From Luscinia megarhynchos (lineage: Eukaryota > Chordata > Aves > Passeriformes > Turdidae): 64,000 bases of DNA. A program made the position numbers and the translations under genes. Each line of letters opens with the position of its first letter. The first letter of the stretch is position 1. The notes beneath the pieces were generated by a model. That model saw nothing but the letters and a program-made list of their open reading frames with translations, made no database searches and was not told where the DNA came from. The stretch is from positions 17,339,056 through 17,403,055 of the forward strand of contig JAPFBE010000013.1 of assembly GCA_034336665.1 (NCBI GenBank), written 5' to 3'. This document shows positions 49,201 to 58,940 of this stretch, piece after piece.

Positions 49201-52200
49201 AAGGCACAATGGACACCTCCCCAGGCTGACTCAGGGTTTGATGGATTACCCTTCTGCTCTGAATCAGCAGCAGGAAGGGACCAGGCTTGTCCCTGCTGCT
49301 GTGTGAGCTCTGAGCTGGGCCTTGCAAGGCTGGGCTTTGCACTGCAGTCCAGCCTTGCCATCCAGCTGTAGGATACCAAACACTCCTGAACCTTGCTGTG
49401 CCCTGGGAGACTGGCACTTCTCCTTCCTACCATTCAGCAGGAGACAAAACAAGCATTTGGGGCTGGTGGGTCATTTTCCAGCCTCCTGCTCTGTCCCTCC
49501 CAGTTTGTGCTGCTGCACAGCAGCTGCTCAGAGCCACTTCAAACCTCCCCTCTGAAATCCTACAGACCGCACACGGTTAATGTTTCCCTCTTGCAGAAAA
49601 ATTTGCTCTGAGAACAAATGGAAAATAATCAATGCTAATTTTACATTTTTCATTTCCAAGGCCAAATGACATCACATAAGTGAGTCATTATCAAAGCCTA
49701 AAATTCTCTTTGAGCCAGCACTTATCATGAATAAACTGCAAGTGCAGGCAGTCCTGTTACATAAATGCCACCAGTAGATTACATTTTTGAAAGCTGCAGA
49801 AATTTGCTAGTCTTAGTAATTTACTGAGCCAGACTCACTTTCTTGGCTTTAATCCTGCCTTGAACAAAAGGTTCTGTAATTTATGATTCAGATGCTGATG
49901 AATGTTAGTGGTAGTAAAAACTAGATTTACTTACTGAAAACTTTGACTATCGTCGGCTCTTCGGAAACATCATCTTCTGTAACTAGCATACATACAAATC
50001 TCTTTTCATCACTGATTCTTGCATTCTTGATGGATAATGTATAGTTTTCTGAGAGACTCAACCTGTCTTTGTAGTCTGGTACATCATCATACTGTACATT
50101 TTTTTTTGTTGATGATCTGAAGGCAATAAATACTGGAGATCCATTTGGCATTTCCTACAATAAAAGATAAACACCTCTATTTTGCATAAACACTCATTTA
50201 AACGTTCTTGAAGATTTGCAATTGGTACAAACCTATAATTAAAAAAATATCTGCAAATTGTATCAGATGACTTTTTTCCCTGAGTAATTTCTGCTGTATA
50301 TACAAGAAATTCAGTGTAATAAGATCTAGTTTAAGACTGCCATGGTACACATTGAGAATATCACCACAGAAATTATTTCAATCCTTTGGCTCAATCTCAG
50401 CATACCAAAGGGCTTTCTCTGATAAAAGCTGGTGTTTTTGGCAGCACTTGCCACTGTCTTTATGAAAAAGTATTTGAAATAGAAGCATGTGTGAGCTAGT
50501 CTCAACAGCTCCAATTTCCTTTTTTTCATTACTGTTTTACATATTCATATTGTTTATTTGGGATATTTAGACTTCATTTCAAATGCAGGATTTAATCAGG
50601 CATAACTGCCTATTTTATTCTAAATTAGTTCTTAACTTCTTTTAAATTTCCCTTTGTCTTTAAAGGATGCAAGATCTTGTAGCATGGGAATATGCATACA
50701 ATCAAATATTCCTAATCTGCAAAGTATTGTTTTCTAGACATCCTCCTTAAGCAGTTGCCATCCCAAGAAGGAATACAAAGCTGACAGCTCTGCAAAAATC
50801 TCTCATATTGAAAAAAAAAAACCAATCATTTTTAGGAGGGACAAAGTTACAGGGGCATTTCTACAGGATTTGATTCCTTCCTCCTCACACAAACACAAGC
50901 ACAGAGCAGGGACAGACAGTGTGTGCCTTTAATTAAACAGAGTTGAAACACTGATTCTGTCTTTATGTTCACTATTGTGCAGGGTGCAGGAAAACGTTTT
51001 CATTCTCTTTTATCCCTTATACCTTGCAGCACTGGTGTTAGCAGTGTTGCCAGCAAAGTACCCCAGCTGGACTGCAGAGCCCACAAGAGCATGATGATGC
51101 TGGTGACAGGATGAGTGGTGTCAGAGCTGGGCAGGGAGCACGAGGCACCAGCTGGTTGTGCTGTTTAAACTCCCTTACAGTCTTTTTCCCCCTCCTACTT
51201 TTAATTCTTGGACTTGTCTAATGTCTTCACACAGAAAACAATGTCTTGACTCGATGCTCTTGACAAGAAGTTGGCTGTCAAGTGGAAAAGAGCTCCTAAC
51301 TCCTGCAGCCCACCCACCTGCAAGCACACACAGGTAGACACTGAAGTGAGCAAGGACTGCCATGGTGAAAGTCTCCCAGTGCCTCCAGGCTGCCACCAGG
51401 AACCCAAATTGCTTCTCACAAGGCATCAGAGAAGAAAACAGAGTTCATCATTCCAATGAAATAATCACCTGACAGAAAAACCTAATCCAACCCTCTCTGT
51501 TGCCATGCTGTGAGATGCCCTGGGAGAAAAGTTACAACTTTCCCTTGGTTGTGTGGGCTGTCAACAATTTCATACAACAGCAACTTAGATAGGCTTCTTT
51601 GTATGTTAGGTTTTGTGTACTTTTCCATTTGGAAGAAGCTGCAACATCTCCACTTGCTGCTTTGTACTACTCCAACACAGAAAATCCAAATGCAATGGAA
51701 AGAGAAAATGCATTTCGTTTTTTCAGAATATCCTTGCATCTTCAGAGAGTTGGACTTGTGTCTTCCCAAGAAAAGTCAGCAGACTGAAAAAGATACTGCA
51801 AAATGTAGGCACTCCATCTTCTGAATGCTCACATGGAACAGTTTTACTGTCCCTTTTTGGGGAAACATTCTCCCCAGACTTCTGACTTCATTTCCTGAAA
51901 ACTGTTTGCAGGAAAAGAACAATTGAGTGGATGTGGGCTGAAAAAGCTGAAAACCTGAAGAAGGAGCAGGGAGAAATAGGACTCCCCCCACCACTGGCAT
52001 AAAGGAAAGGAGCTAGGGGAAAACAGGACTCCCCCTACCACAGGCAGATCATTCTCCTGTAGAAATAGGCTGGTGGATGCCATTTGCAAAAAGGCAGAGA
52101 GACCTACATAATTTTAAATCCACTAGAAATTATCTATTCTTGCAGGTACATTTTGTTTGAGAAGAGAAAATTTAGATGAACTTCACAGAGGCAGGAAAAC

Positions 52201-53010
52201 CATTTGTCTCAATGCGGTCTGAGAAGCAAAAGGGGTTTGGTATCTGAGTTTTTATCCACATATACTTCCAGGTTTCTTTTGACTTTGAGATGCTGATTCT
52301 TGTGACCTGGGACAGCAATCATGTACAGGAGAAGCTCATCCTGTGGTGTTCTGCTGCAGGCTGACCAGCACATCTAGACAGCACCCATGCTTTTGCCCCT
52401 GCTCCCTGCCAGAAATGGCAGAGTGAAACCCCAGCAATGCTCCCAAGGTCAGCTCTGCTCTCTTCTCTGCTGTGCATTGAGCACAACGAAGCCTGAAACA
52501 GATCCAAGTGACTGTCAGATCAACCAAAGACAGGGACAGGGCTTTTTCCCAGGGATGGAGCACGCTCTGTTTCAGGCAGCCGACTTCACAAGTGCTCAAA
52601 TGTACAACGAGGGCTCTGTCAAGTGAGCGAGACACCACGGGGATAACATGCCAGATCTCTAATACAGGTTGGCAGAGAACTCCTGAATAATTATTTCTCT
52701 TGAACAATGAGATTAATTCCTCAAACCTCTAATCTGCACTTGGCAGAAATGGTGCAGCTTGGAATCTTGCAGTCTTACAAACACAGGAATAAATGGCTTC
52801 ATACATGTGGCAGAAATCCTATCAACTGAAATCTTCACATCTCACACACACACAAAATACAAATCATCTTGTAACAGGTCTAATAAATATAAAGAGAAGA
52901 TATACTTACATATTTCCATTTTCCAAACATAAGACCATCTGGTACTTCTAGAGGACAAGGCATAGTAATAGTGTCTCCATATATTGCATTTACTGTGTAC
53001 AATCCCAGAG
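22172..53010 (-). CDS. ALCAM: ALCAM (CD166 / BEN / DM-GRASP), exons 2-15, 5' partial
   Basis: Activated leukocyte cell adhesion molecule is a type I membrane glycoprotein of the cell surface. It mediates homophilic adhesion and binds CD6 on T cells through its first Ig domain; in birds it acts in axon fasciculation and haematopoiesis. Joined in frame, the exons give 558 visible residues. Cysteine pairs mark five Ig domains (C19-C89, C133-C196, C246-C289, C329-C367, C410-C460; two V-type then three C2-type). A hydrophobic helix spans about 503-525, followed by a tail of about 33 residues. Sequons lie at N71, N143, N241, N282, N336, N432, N455 and N474. Length agrees with the human protein (583 residues with signal peptide). 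Exon 1 lies beyond the window. All splice junctions are GT-AG except intron 11 (GC-AG). Confidence 0.97.
22260..28582 (-). other. ALCAM: ALCAM intron 14
   Basis: The largest complete intron in the window, 6.3 kb, separates the transmembrane exon from the tail exon. No other exon, RNA gene or full transposon was recognised. Plus-strand composition appears to shift toward A and C at about 27 kb within it. Confidence 0.85.
28583..28700 (-). CDS. ALCAM: ALCAM exon 14: stalk and transmembrane helix
   Basis: This exon encodes residues 492-529 plus two bases of K530. A short acidic juxtamembrane stalk ([12 protein letters not shown]) leads into an uninterrupted hydrophobic helix from about L503 to Y525 ([18 protein letters not shown] core), then the basic KKSK stop-transfer anchor. 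The acceptor is CTTTGCTTCAG and the donor AAA|GTAAGA. The sequence is nearly identical to the mammalian one as I recall it. Confidence 0.96.
28701..29021 (-). other. ALCAM: ALCAM intron 13, with U-rich tracts
   Basis: A 321-bp GT-AG intron downstream of the cassette exon. On the mRNA strand it holds long U-rich runs (from about 28,801-28,838) separated by short A/U spacers. Such tracts can bind TIA1- or PTB-type splicing regulators. Confidence 0.85.
29022..29060 (-). CDS. ALCAM: ALCAM exon 13: 39-bp cassette exon in the stalk
   Basis: The exon supplies residues 479-490 ([12 protein letters not shown]) and parts of the flanking codons. The acceptor is TTTTTCATTTCAG and the donor is a weak G|GTATGT. 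The 39-bp length keeps the frame when skipped; skipping would join A477 directly to an Asn codon before DNS. In human ALCAM the equivalent 13-residue exon is alternatively spliced, giving an isoform lacking this membrane-proximal segment, with altered shedding and adhesion. The first bases of the exon form a U1-like donor motif with the acceptor G. Confidence 0.92.
29061..29784 (-). other. ALCAM: ALCAM intron 12
   Basis: A 724-bp intron with donor A|GTGAGTG and acceptor CATTTCAG. It is A+T rich. Nothing else was recognised in it. Confidence 0.85.
29785..29917 (-). CDS. ALCAM: ALCAM exon 12: second half of Ig domain 5
   Basis: This exon encodes residues 434-477 plus one base of I478. It starts [11 protein letters not shown] after the acceptor CACCTTTTCAG and carries C460 in [10 protein letters not shown], the partner of C410 in exon 11. 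Sequons lie at N455 (NVT) and N474 (NVS). The reading frame requires a whole codon at its 5' junction, which is what shows that intron 11 has a GC donor. Confidence 0.96.
29918..31414 (-). other. ALCAM: ALCAM intron 11, GC-AG type
   Basis: This 1.5-kb intron begins GCAAGTATC and ends TTTTCAG. It contains an A+T-rich patch of TTTATT-like units near 30,100-30,160. The GC donor is inferred from frame and homology, as explained in the findings. Confidence 0.8.
31415..31548 (-). CDS. ALCAM: ALCAM exon 11: first half of Ig domain 5
   Basis: This exon encodes residues 390-433 plus two bases of G389. It begins [10 protein letters not shown] and contains C410 in [17 protein letters not shown], with the conserved Trp (W422) one strand later, and ends GSIVNK. 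The acceptor is TTCTTGTAG. The last codons AAT AAA join ACA of exon 12 to form the sequon N432-K-T, which also exists in human as N-Q-T. The boundary is set at AAA|GCAAGT because the only nearby GT (A|GTATCT) would shift the frame. Confidence 0.93.
31549..31623 (-). other. ALCAM: ALCAM intron 10, 75 bp
   Basis: A very short intron between exons 10 and 11, with donor G|GTAGGC and acceptor TATTGTTCTTGTAG. It holds little beyond splice signals. Confidence 0.93.
31624..31759 (-). CDS. ALCAM: ALCAM exon 10: second half of Ig domain 4
   Basis: This exon encodes residues 344-388 plus one base of G389. It contains the canonical Ig strand-F signature [10 protein letters not shown] with C367, the partner of C329 in exon 9, followed by [16 protein letters not shown], which leads into domain 5. 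The acceptor is GACTTTTTCAG. Confidence 0.96.
31760..32612 (-). other. ALCAM: ALCAM intron 9
   Basis: An 853-bp GT-AG intron (donor AAG|GTCAGT). It includes a short TTCC run near 32,530-32,545 at its upstream side. No other element was seen. Confidence 0.85.
32613..32725 (-). CDS. ALCAM: ALCAM exon 9: first half of Ig domain 4
   Basis: This exon encodes residues 307-343 plus two bases of Y306. It reads [20 protein letters not shown], then [17 protein letters not shown] with C329, sequon N336 and the core Trp W341. The acceptor is CTTTCTATCCCAG. Confidence 0.96.
32726..38140 (-). other. ALCAM: ALCAM intron 8
   Basis: A 5.4-kb intron. It contains one short CR1 3'-end fragment (35,560-35,668), a short CA run near 33,688-33,701 and an A-rich run near 34,136-34,168. 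No other exon was recognised. Confidence 0.85.
35560..35668 (-). mobile_element. CR1 LINE fragment, 3' end, in intron 8
   Basis: This starts with the inverted CR1 tail (TTACAGAATCACAGAATG), then GGGCTGGAAGAGACC, AGATCATCTGCTTCCAA, CCCCTGCCATGGGCAGGGAC and a final CAAGCTGCTCAAA. It is the 3' terminus of a CR1 element on the minus strand, heavily 5'-truncated. It has the same orientation as ALCAM transcription. Confidence 0.93.
38141..38270 (-). CDS. ALCAM: ALCAM exon 8: second half of Ig domain 3
   Basis: This exon encodes residues 263-305 plus one base of Y306. It contains [19 protein letters not shown] followed by sequon N282 and the strand-F motif GEYKCSL with C289, the partner of C246. 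The acceptor is CCACCCACAG and the donor CACT|GTAAGT. Confidence 0.96.
38271..39879 (-). other. ALCAM: ALCAM intron 7
   Basis: A 1.6-kb GT-AG intron. No repeats or extra exons were recognised. Confidence 0.85.
39880..40007 (-). CDS. ALCAM: ALCAM exon 7: first half of Ig domain 3
   Basis: This exon encodes residues 221-262 plus two bases of Y220. It contains [20 protein letters not shown], then sequon N241 and C246 in [14 protein letters not shown], and ends EFLFYIP. The NGNPPP turn is typical of C2-set domains in this family. The acceptor is TTATTTTCACAG and the donor CCA|GTAAGT. Confidence 0.96.
40008..44510 (-). other. ALCAM: ALCAM intron 6
   Basis: A 4.5-kb intron with an A-rich run (43367-43386 on plus). 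Open frames within it are short and unrecognised. No transposon ends were identified. Confidence 0.85.
44511..44693 (-). CDS. ALCAM: ALCAM exon 6: second half of Ig domain 2
   Basis: This exon encodes residues 160-219 plus two bases of V159 and one base of Y220. It begins [20 protein letters not shown] and contains C196 in [17 protein letters not shown], the partner of C133, ending EPVVFDVH. The acceptor is TTTCCTTTTCAG and the donor CACT|GTAAGT. Confidence 0.96.
44694..45513 (-). other. ALCAM: ALCAM intron 5
   Basis: An 820-bp intron, donor G|GTACGT. No other element was recognised. Confidence 0.85.
45514..45601 (-). CDS. ALCAM: ALCAM exon 5: start of Ig domain 2 core
   Basis: This exon encodes residues 130-158 plus one base of V159. 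It contains [20 protein letters not shown] with C133, sequon N143 and the core Trp W146, and ends RALHPVDD. It is noticeably more G+C rich, with several CpGs, than neighbouring exons. The acceptor is GTGTTTTGCAG. Confidence 0.95.
45602..45979 (-). other. ALCAM: ALCAM intron 4
   Basis: A 378-bp intron with donor ATG|GTAAGA. Nothing but intronic sequence was seen. Confidence 0.85.
45980..46044 (-). CDS. ALCAM: ALCAM exon 4: link between Ig domains 1 and 2
   Basis: A 65-bp exon encoding residues 109-129 plus two bases of K108, reading [20 protein letters not shown] then M. It covers the interdomain linker and first strand of domain 2 and has no cysteine. The acceptor is TTTATGTTTTAG. It fits the human segment ending LETEQLKKL. 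Confidence 0.94.
46045..49934 (-). other. ALCAM: ALCAM intron 3
   Basis: A 3.9-kb intron. A stretch near 49,650-49,760 has AP-1-like (TGAGTCATTA) and TAAT or GATA-like motifs and may be a regulatory element. A G+C-richer patch lies near 47,580-47,880. No exons or transposons were recognised. Confidence 0.8.
49650..49760. promoter_or_regulatory. Possible intronic enhancer in intron 3
   Basis: A non-repetitive stretch contains GACATCACATAAGTGAGTCA, an AP-1-like TGAGTCA core, together with CTTATCA (GATA-like) repeated at about 49,690 and 49,722. This is suggestive motif clustering only. Confidence 0.2.
49935..50154 (-). CDS. ALCAM: ALCAM exon 3: most of Ig domain 1
   Basis: This exon encodes residues 35-107 plus one base of K108. 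It begins [19 protein letters not shown], carries sequon N71 (ENYTLSI) and C89 in [15 protein letters not shown], the partner of C19, and ends TIVKVF. In human ALCAM the domain 1 face including the PVFIAF strand contributes to CD6 binding and is conserved here. The acceptor is TCTTTTATTGTAG and the donor TTCA|GTAAGT. Confidence 0.97.
50155..52909 (-). other. ALCAM: ALCAM intron 2
   Basis: A 2.75-kb intron. It contains a degenerate 47-bp tandem duplication at about 51,967-52,045. No exons or transposons were recognised. Confidence 0.85.
51967..52045. repeat. Degenerate 47-bp tandem duplication
   Basis: Two units share an AGGACTCCCCC core followed by ACCAC and GGCA, at 51978 and 52025. The period is 47 bp with several differences, so the duplication is not very recent. 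Confidence 0.7.
52910..53010 (-). CDS. ALCAM: ALCAM exon 2: signal-peptide end and start of Ig domain 1
   Basis: This exon encodes residues 2-34 plus two bases of A1. By homology the mature protein starts after ALG. It then reads [20 protein letters not shown] with C19 and ends MFGKWKY, the core Trp strand. The acceptor TTTCTCCTCCAG and the donor TAT|GTAAGT are both strong. The first exon with the start codon is not in the window. Confidence 0.96.
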
Positions 53011-54991
53011 CTGGAGGAGAAACAGAAAGAGAGGAAACAATTTTAAATGTTTTCCTGAATTCCCATACACTAGTTAATACACCTATTGCAACAGCAGCTC
53101 CTTTGCAAATGGTTATTTTCCAGCATGTAGGATTAATCCCCAAACCTGTAACAAAAGAGAATTGCTGTCACTAAATTTGTTAAGTGACTGTTATGATCTT
53201 TTTGGACCCATACTTCCTGCCAGAGTCAATGGAAGCCAAGTGGATTTCTAAACAGGGTTATACCTGCTGAATCAGATGAGTATCCACACTACAATCAGGA
53301 TAGTCTCTAACTTAAAATGTACACAGGGAAAATCCCTAAACCTTTATTTTCTTCATCTGAAAAAACAACCTGGAGAGGTTTCATTGCAACACAATTGTGG
53401 GGAGGCCAGAAAAGTAGTGATACTCTGACTGCTGCATAAGATTAAAAACATAGGAAATGATGACAGAAAAAGGAATGATGATATTAAAACGTTCCCTAAA
53501 ACCTGGAAAAGAAAAAAAGCTAGTTTGCACATTTAGATTTTGGAAAAAATGAAGTGAAATGCTTCCATGAATTATTTAAGAACAGCTTTTTCAGAAACCT
53601 CAGCATAATGTTATTGTGCTAATGCATATAAATTTACAGAATAAAACTGACCCACTTATTTTCATTGTCCAAAACATGTGAATTGAGCAAAAACAACAGA
53701 CCCTAAAGTGATGAAGTGCTGAAGTGCAGGGAAGCTAAAAGGGGAAGATATTACAACTTGGTGCATTTGCTACAAGGCAACTTTGCTCCTCCTTTCCTCA
53801 GCTGCCTCTTGTTTGCTGCTCCTTGCACTGGATAGAGATTTTGCCTCTAGTGTTTGCCCACAGAGTTGAGCTGGCTGCCTGCTCTCAGCCACACATCTGC
53901 AACTTCTGCTTTGCCCAGAGACTCAGGAACTCCCCCTTTGCTGTCCCCTCATTTGCAACTGGAGATAAGGGCTTGCTGCAAAGGAATGTATTTAAGGGAG
54001 TGAAGTAAGATGCTGCAGATATAGCCAGGTGTTTCTGAGGAGAATCATCTATTCCTTCTAGAAACATTAATTTTTCTGGAGATTCAACCCCTCCTTCCTA
54101 TGGCTGGAAAATGAAACCCCAAAGACCTGAGCCACAGACCCCTTTGCTTTCCCAAGTCCGAAGGCAGACACCTGGGAGGACTTGACAACTCTACAGAGCA
54201 CACAGATGCACTCAATAGGGAGATTTTTCCAAGGATTGCTTTTTGTTTTAAAGAAAATAATGACCTTTCAAAGAGCCAAACACTGAATTCCTTGCCTGCA
54301 ATTTCCACTAGAAAGACTCCAGAGCATTCTTCTCGGGTGAGGACTTCAGAGCTCACTGCTAACATCAGCTTGCATTTATCACATGTATCAGAGTGACAAA
54401 TGAGGCTGTGGGGCTTGTGGTGTGTGATATTGCACAAAAGAAGCAGTACTCCCAAATCTTTCCTTAGGGAAGCTACAACCTGGATTGCACCACATGGTTA
54501 AGGCAGAAAAGCAGGCTGGAGCTTAATGGACTAAAGGAACATAGGAAATAGCAGGCACCACTACCTGCATTTATTTTAAACTTTCTTTCCATCACTCAGC
54601 TCCTTTTCAACTAAAGCACTGGTAATCTTTCTGATTCTGTTACTTAATTAGTCACAAGCGTGCTTTAGATGCATTATTCACACTATAAGGACTGGATGCT
54701 CTAATTTCCTCTGTGGCTCACAGAGACCAGCTGTTCCCTAAATGACAATAGTGGTCATTCCACTAGGTGGTGCTGAGTAAGAGCAATCTTTTAGAATGAA
54801 ACAAAAATTTTTAAAGAAGTCAGATAACTTCAATTTCATGGAAACAGAAGCTATGTCTTTATATCAAGCTATAAATGGAAGTAAAATTCAAAGCTGCAAT
54901 AATTTGTTTCTTGGCCCTTTCTTATACTCATTCTCATTCTGATCACCAGGAGGGGGGCAATGCAACTTTGGTTTTTCAAGTTGAATCCTAA

Positions 54992-55001
54992 TTTTCTTTT
55001 T

Positions 55002-55031
<30 letters not shown>
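54992..55031. repeat. T-rich run in intron 1
   Basis: About 40 bases of T broken by single C residues. On the minus strand it is an A-rich run like a degraded retroposon tail, but no retroposon body is recognisable beside it. Confidence 0.85.
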
Positions 55032-55035
<4 letters not shown>

Positions 55036-57685
55036 CAGCTAGAAAAAGCTGTCCTTTTTGTCCTTTTTTGGTTCTCTCTCACAGGAGAAAAATTACAACA
55101 GACTTTCAAATATATATTCAATTAGTAAACTGGTTAGTACCTGTTCAAATTTCAGCTAAGTGTCATTTAGTAATTTGAAAACTGTAATGGTATTTGGCCT
55201 CATATGGAAAGCCAAAAACTGCTTCTCTGATATGAGATATTATATTAGGGGAAATACTCCCTGTCATTAGAGGAAAACAAAATGACCCCCAAGGATCTAA
55301 AATGCTGCCCCTGCAAAATTGCTAAGGTAGCAAGAGTCAGCAAACAGCCCCACAAGGGTGAATGAAAATGCTTCTGGAGAAACTCTACAGCATTCAGAAT
55401 AGGTAACTGATGAATTGATAACAAGGAAGACTGACCTCTGATTTTAGAACTCTTTCAGCTTTAAGGAATTTCTTAAAATAGACAAAATCAGGACTTGCCA
55501 TAAATTCTGCCTATACTAAAATCACACAGTTTTCTATGAATTTGTTAACACACAACCAGAAAGGTATGGTTTTCATTTTGAATACAGAGAAATAGTCCTT
55601 GCAAGAACACAAAAGGTCCTCCTGGAAAATATTCTCATCCCACTTAGCACATTGGAGGAGTGAAAATTAAATGAATAACTGCAAGCTTTTACTGCAGTAA
55701 CTGCAATAATCTCCACAGAAATGACCCTACCAGCCAATAAATTTCAAGAAAAAACCCCACTTCAACAGAATTTTAAATTCCTCTCTCTGTCACTATTAGA
55801 CATATTTGTAAAATAGTGGGAAGAAGAAGAGAATTATTGCTTAATGATATGACAGTGCTTACCATCAACCATCATATTGTGAAGCCTCTTTACATAATTT
55901 CCAACTCATTCTAAGAAAATGAAAGCAGGATCTACAAATACATAACAAATTGCTCCGTGCCCTAACAAGGTGCAGGGTCAATGTCAGGGCCCTCGTTTCT
56001 CATTAACTCTGCAGGAGGGCACAAAGGCGAGGCAGGGAACAACACTAAGTCACCAGACATCGTGTCCTGCCCTGCTCTATTTCTGGTGCACCTTTCTGCA
56101 GCTAATTAAGAGCTCAGCCAGCTTCCTTGTGTGATTTTCAGATGCTGTCCCCTAAAACTGGGCTAGTGCTTAGTAACACCACTAATTCAGAGGCAGGTTC
56201 TTGTCCCATGTACACCGAGAGCAGCTCCACCTGCCAGGTGTGAACCACACCTGTATCACTTCCACTTCTTTACATGCATAAGAGGCTTGAGATTTACTTC
56301 ATTTCCCTCTCTTTGATCCAGTGCTGAAGAAACTCTGAGCCAGATGAGACCTTTCCACACAGGTTACAACATGGGAAGAAAGCAGCAGCTTCATGATGGC
56401 TCAGAGGAAGATCCCAGCAGGACACTGGTAAATTGGGATGACAGCTACTGGTGCTTTTAACTGGAGTAGTTTCCATGTCCCCATGGCAGTGCTAATTGAA
56501 TCCTTTGTCCTGCTCTCTGCCTGTGTTTCACAAAGGAAGAACCAAACAGCACCCACATCTTCAAGGGACCAAACAAAAATTCTTGAACAGAAGCTTAAAT
56601 GCATAGAAGGTACTGTTGTTATTTTAGATCCTCAACAAAAGTACATAAGGCAGGTCATACTTTAGACCAATTATTATTTTTAAATCAACAGGATCATGTA
56701 GGAGGAATGCATAGAAGGTGAGTTTAAAAAAGAGATTAGGAAGCTGATATTCCTCCAAGGAAATAAAAGCTGTAGGAATTGTGTGGAAAACAGCATGTTT
56801 TCCACCTCTACCTTCCACACACAATATTGTAACAACTTTTTGCCACAAATACATCTTTTAAGTGCTTAGTAGTATTTTTGGGACAAATGTAAAACAGAAC
56901 AAGAGCTGTTCAAATAGCTTCTTAGATGCAAGCTGCAGGTAACACTGTGAGGCTCTATCTAAAAACTGACTAGCACAGGTACTGCCCAAGACTCTTCTGT
57001 ACTGGTCTGTACAGCACGGAAAATCTGGAGAAATCTGGAAATCTGGAGTGCTGAACCTCCCTCAGTACTTTGGCATCCACTGATTTAAAAGACATCTACA
57101 AAGATGTCCTGTATTTTCCTTTGCACTTGTTTTTTTCACTGCTGATGCTTCTGCCCTGGCAGGTTCAGCAATGCTGCTTTTCATTACACTTTCTGGACCA
57201 AAGGAGCAAGGTCTCATTACTAGAGAACAGCAGGACAGGCTGGCTGCTGTGGTTCTTTGCAGCAATCAGCAGTGTGAGGCAGGGGAGGTCAATTAGCAGC
57301 TTCTGCAATGGCAGTGTCCAAACTTAAGAGCTATTATGTCTATTTAGCATCTACCTCAGAAATTCTAGTTAACTACTTTGGGAACTCTACACTAGGATTA
57401 GCCCTCCCATTTTTTTCTCCAGGTAGCCCAGACCAGCCTGTACTAAATATAATCTGTGAGGTTATAAAGCTTTGCCTCATGGAATAAATATTTTATTAAG
57501 TTGTTTGCTCATTTTCGTTTCTGCCCTCCACTTCCCAAAGGGATTTCAGCTATATAGGCACACACATAGGTCCTACTGGGCACTTAGGTACCAGATAAAT
57601 GGCTGCTACTGACCTAATTTTTTTATTTTTTCAAGGAAACATCATTGTTCCACAAAACCATTACATGTTCTTAAGATTGGGAAGG

Positions 57686-58050
57686 ATAGAATCACAGAAC
57701 AATTTGGCTGGGAAATGACCCTTTAGATAATTTGGTCCAACTGTAAACCTAATGCTGCCAAGCCCACCACTAAACTATGTCCCTAAGTCTTTTAAAGACC
57801 TCCAGGGATGGTGACTCAACCACTTTCCTGGGCAGCATTTTACAGGGCATGACCATCCTTTTGGTAAAGATGCTTTTCCTAACAGCCAATCTAAATGTCC
57901 CCTGCTGCAACTTAAGGCCATTTCTCGATTCCCATCTGACTAGAATCTCCTTTTAGGTACCTGTAGAGAGTGATAAGCCTCCTAGTTTCCAGACTAAACA
58001 GCTCAGCTCCCTCAGCTCCTACATCCCTCTACACCCCTCACCAGCTTAAT
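57686..58050 (-). mobile_element. CR1 LINE fragment, 3' end, in intron 1
   Basis: The inverted CR1 tail ATAGAATCACAGAACAATTT opens this copy. It is followed by GGTCCAACTGTAAAC, a GTGACTCAACCACTTTCCTG block, the CTTTTGGTAAAGATGCTTTT segment, and the GTTTCCAGACTAAACAGCTC segment. It is a minus-strand, 5'-truncated CR1 with many substitutions, hence probably old. Confidence 0.93.
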
Positions 58051-58299
58051 CACTCCACATTGAATATGCTTTTATTAAAAGTATTTTTTTTTAAGACAAA
58101 GCAGTATATGAATGACTGGGTGTTGGTACAATACAAAATGTATTAGAAAAAAACTCTCCTGCTTTGGATGTGACAAGTCTTGACAGCAGGTGTTTATTGC
58201 CCACACTGCTGATACTTTCTTAATGCCTTAAAGTCAGTTTTTACATAGGAAAGTATTTTTCATTTAATTAAAAGAACTATTTGGAGAAAAAAAATAATT

Positions 58300-58940
58300 A
58301 AAAGACTGATTGAGGTTGGAAGGGAGGTCTGGAGGCATCTGGTCCAACCACTCTGCTCAAGCAGGGCCACCTACAGCCCTGACCTACAGTTGCCCAGGAC
58401 CCCACCAAGAAGGCTTTTGAACATCTCCAAGGAAAAGACACCACAGCCTCTCTGGGCAACCTGTGCTAGTGCTCAGTAATCCTCATGGGAAAAAAGTGTT
58501 TCCTTACTGATGTTCATTTACAACCTGTGCTTCAGATTGTGCCCACTGCCTCTTGTCACTGAGCATCACTAAGAGGATCCTGTCTGTGTTTTCTTTGTAC
58601 CCTCCCTCCAGGTATCTGTACACACTGGTGAGATTCCCCCTGAGCCTTCCCTCTCCAGGCTGAGCAGTCCCAGCTCTCTCAGCTTTTTCCTGGAGGGGAG
58701 GTGGTCCTGTGGCCCCCTGGACTCTCTCCAGCATGCCCATGTCTCTCACACTGCAGGGCTCACAATGCTCCAGGAGTGGCCTCCCCAGCACTGGGCAGAG
58801 GGAAGGATCCCCTCCCACAGCCTGCTGGCAGCACCTTCCCTAATGCAGCTCAGAATGTCATTAGCCACCTTTGTGCAAGGGTACCTCACTGCCTCCTGTT
58901 CCACTCTGTGTCTACCCAGCATCTTCTCTCCAGAGCTGCA
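58300..58940 (-). mobile_element. CR1 LINE fragment with remnant of ORF2 C-terminus
   Basis: A second CR1 on the minus strand, about 640 bp. The left end resembles the CR1 3' region (GAGGTTGGAAGGGAGGTCTG, CTCTGGGCAACCTGTGC). Further right it translates on minus to a degraded C-terminal piece of the CR1 reverse-transcriptase protein (GRLRGNLTSVYRYLEGGYKE; open frame 58504-58818). There is no start codon logic and no catalytic motif. It belongs to a different CR1 copy or subfamily from the one at 57,686. Confidence 0.88.

Noticed and set aside
54888..55121. 77-codon minus-strand frame with a long lysine run.
   Set aside because: The lysines come from the poly-T/A low-complexity run at 54,992-55,031.
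58504..58818. 104-codon minus-strand open frame as a gene.
   Set aside because: Its translation is a degraded C-terminal fragment of the CR1 reverse-transcriptase protein inside a truncated CR1 copy.
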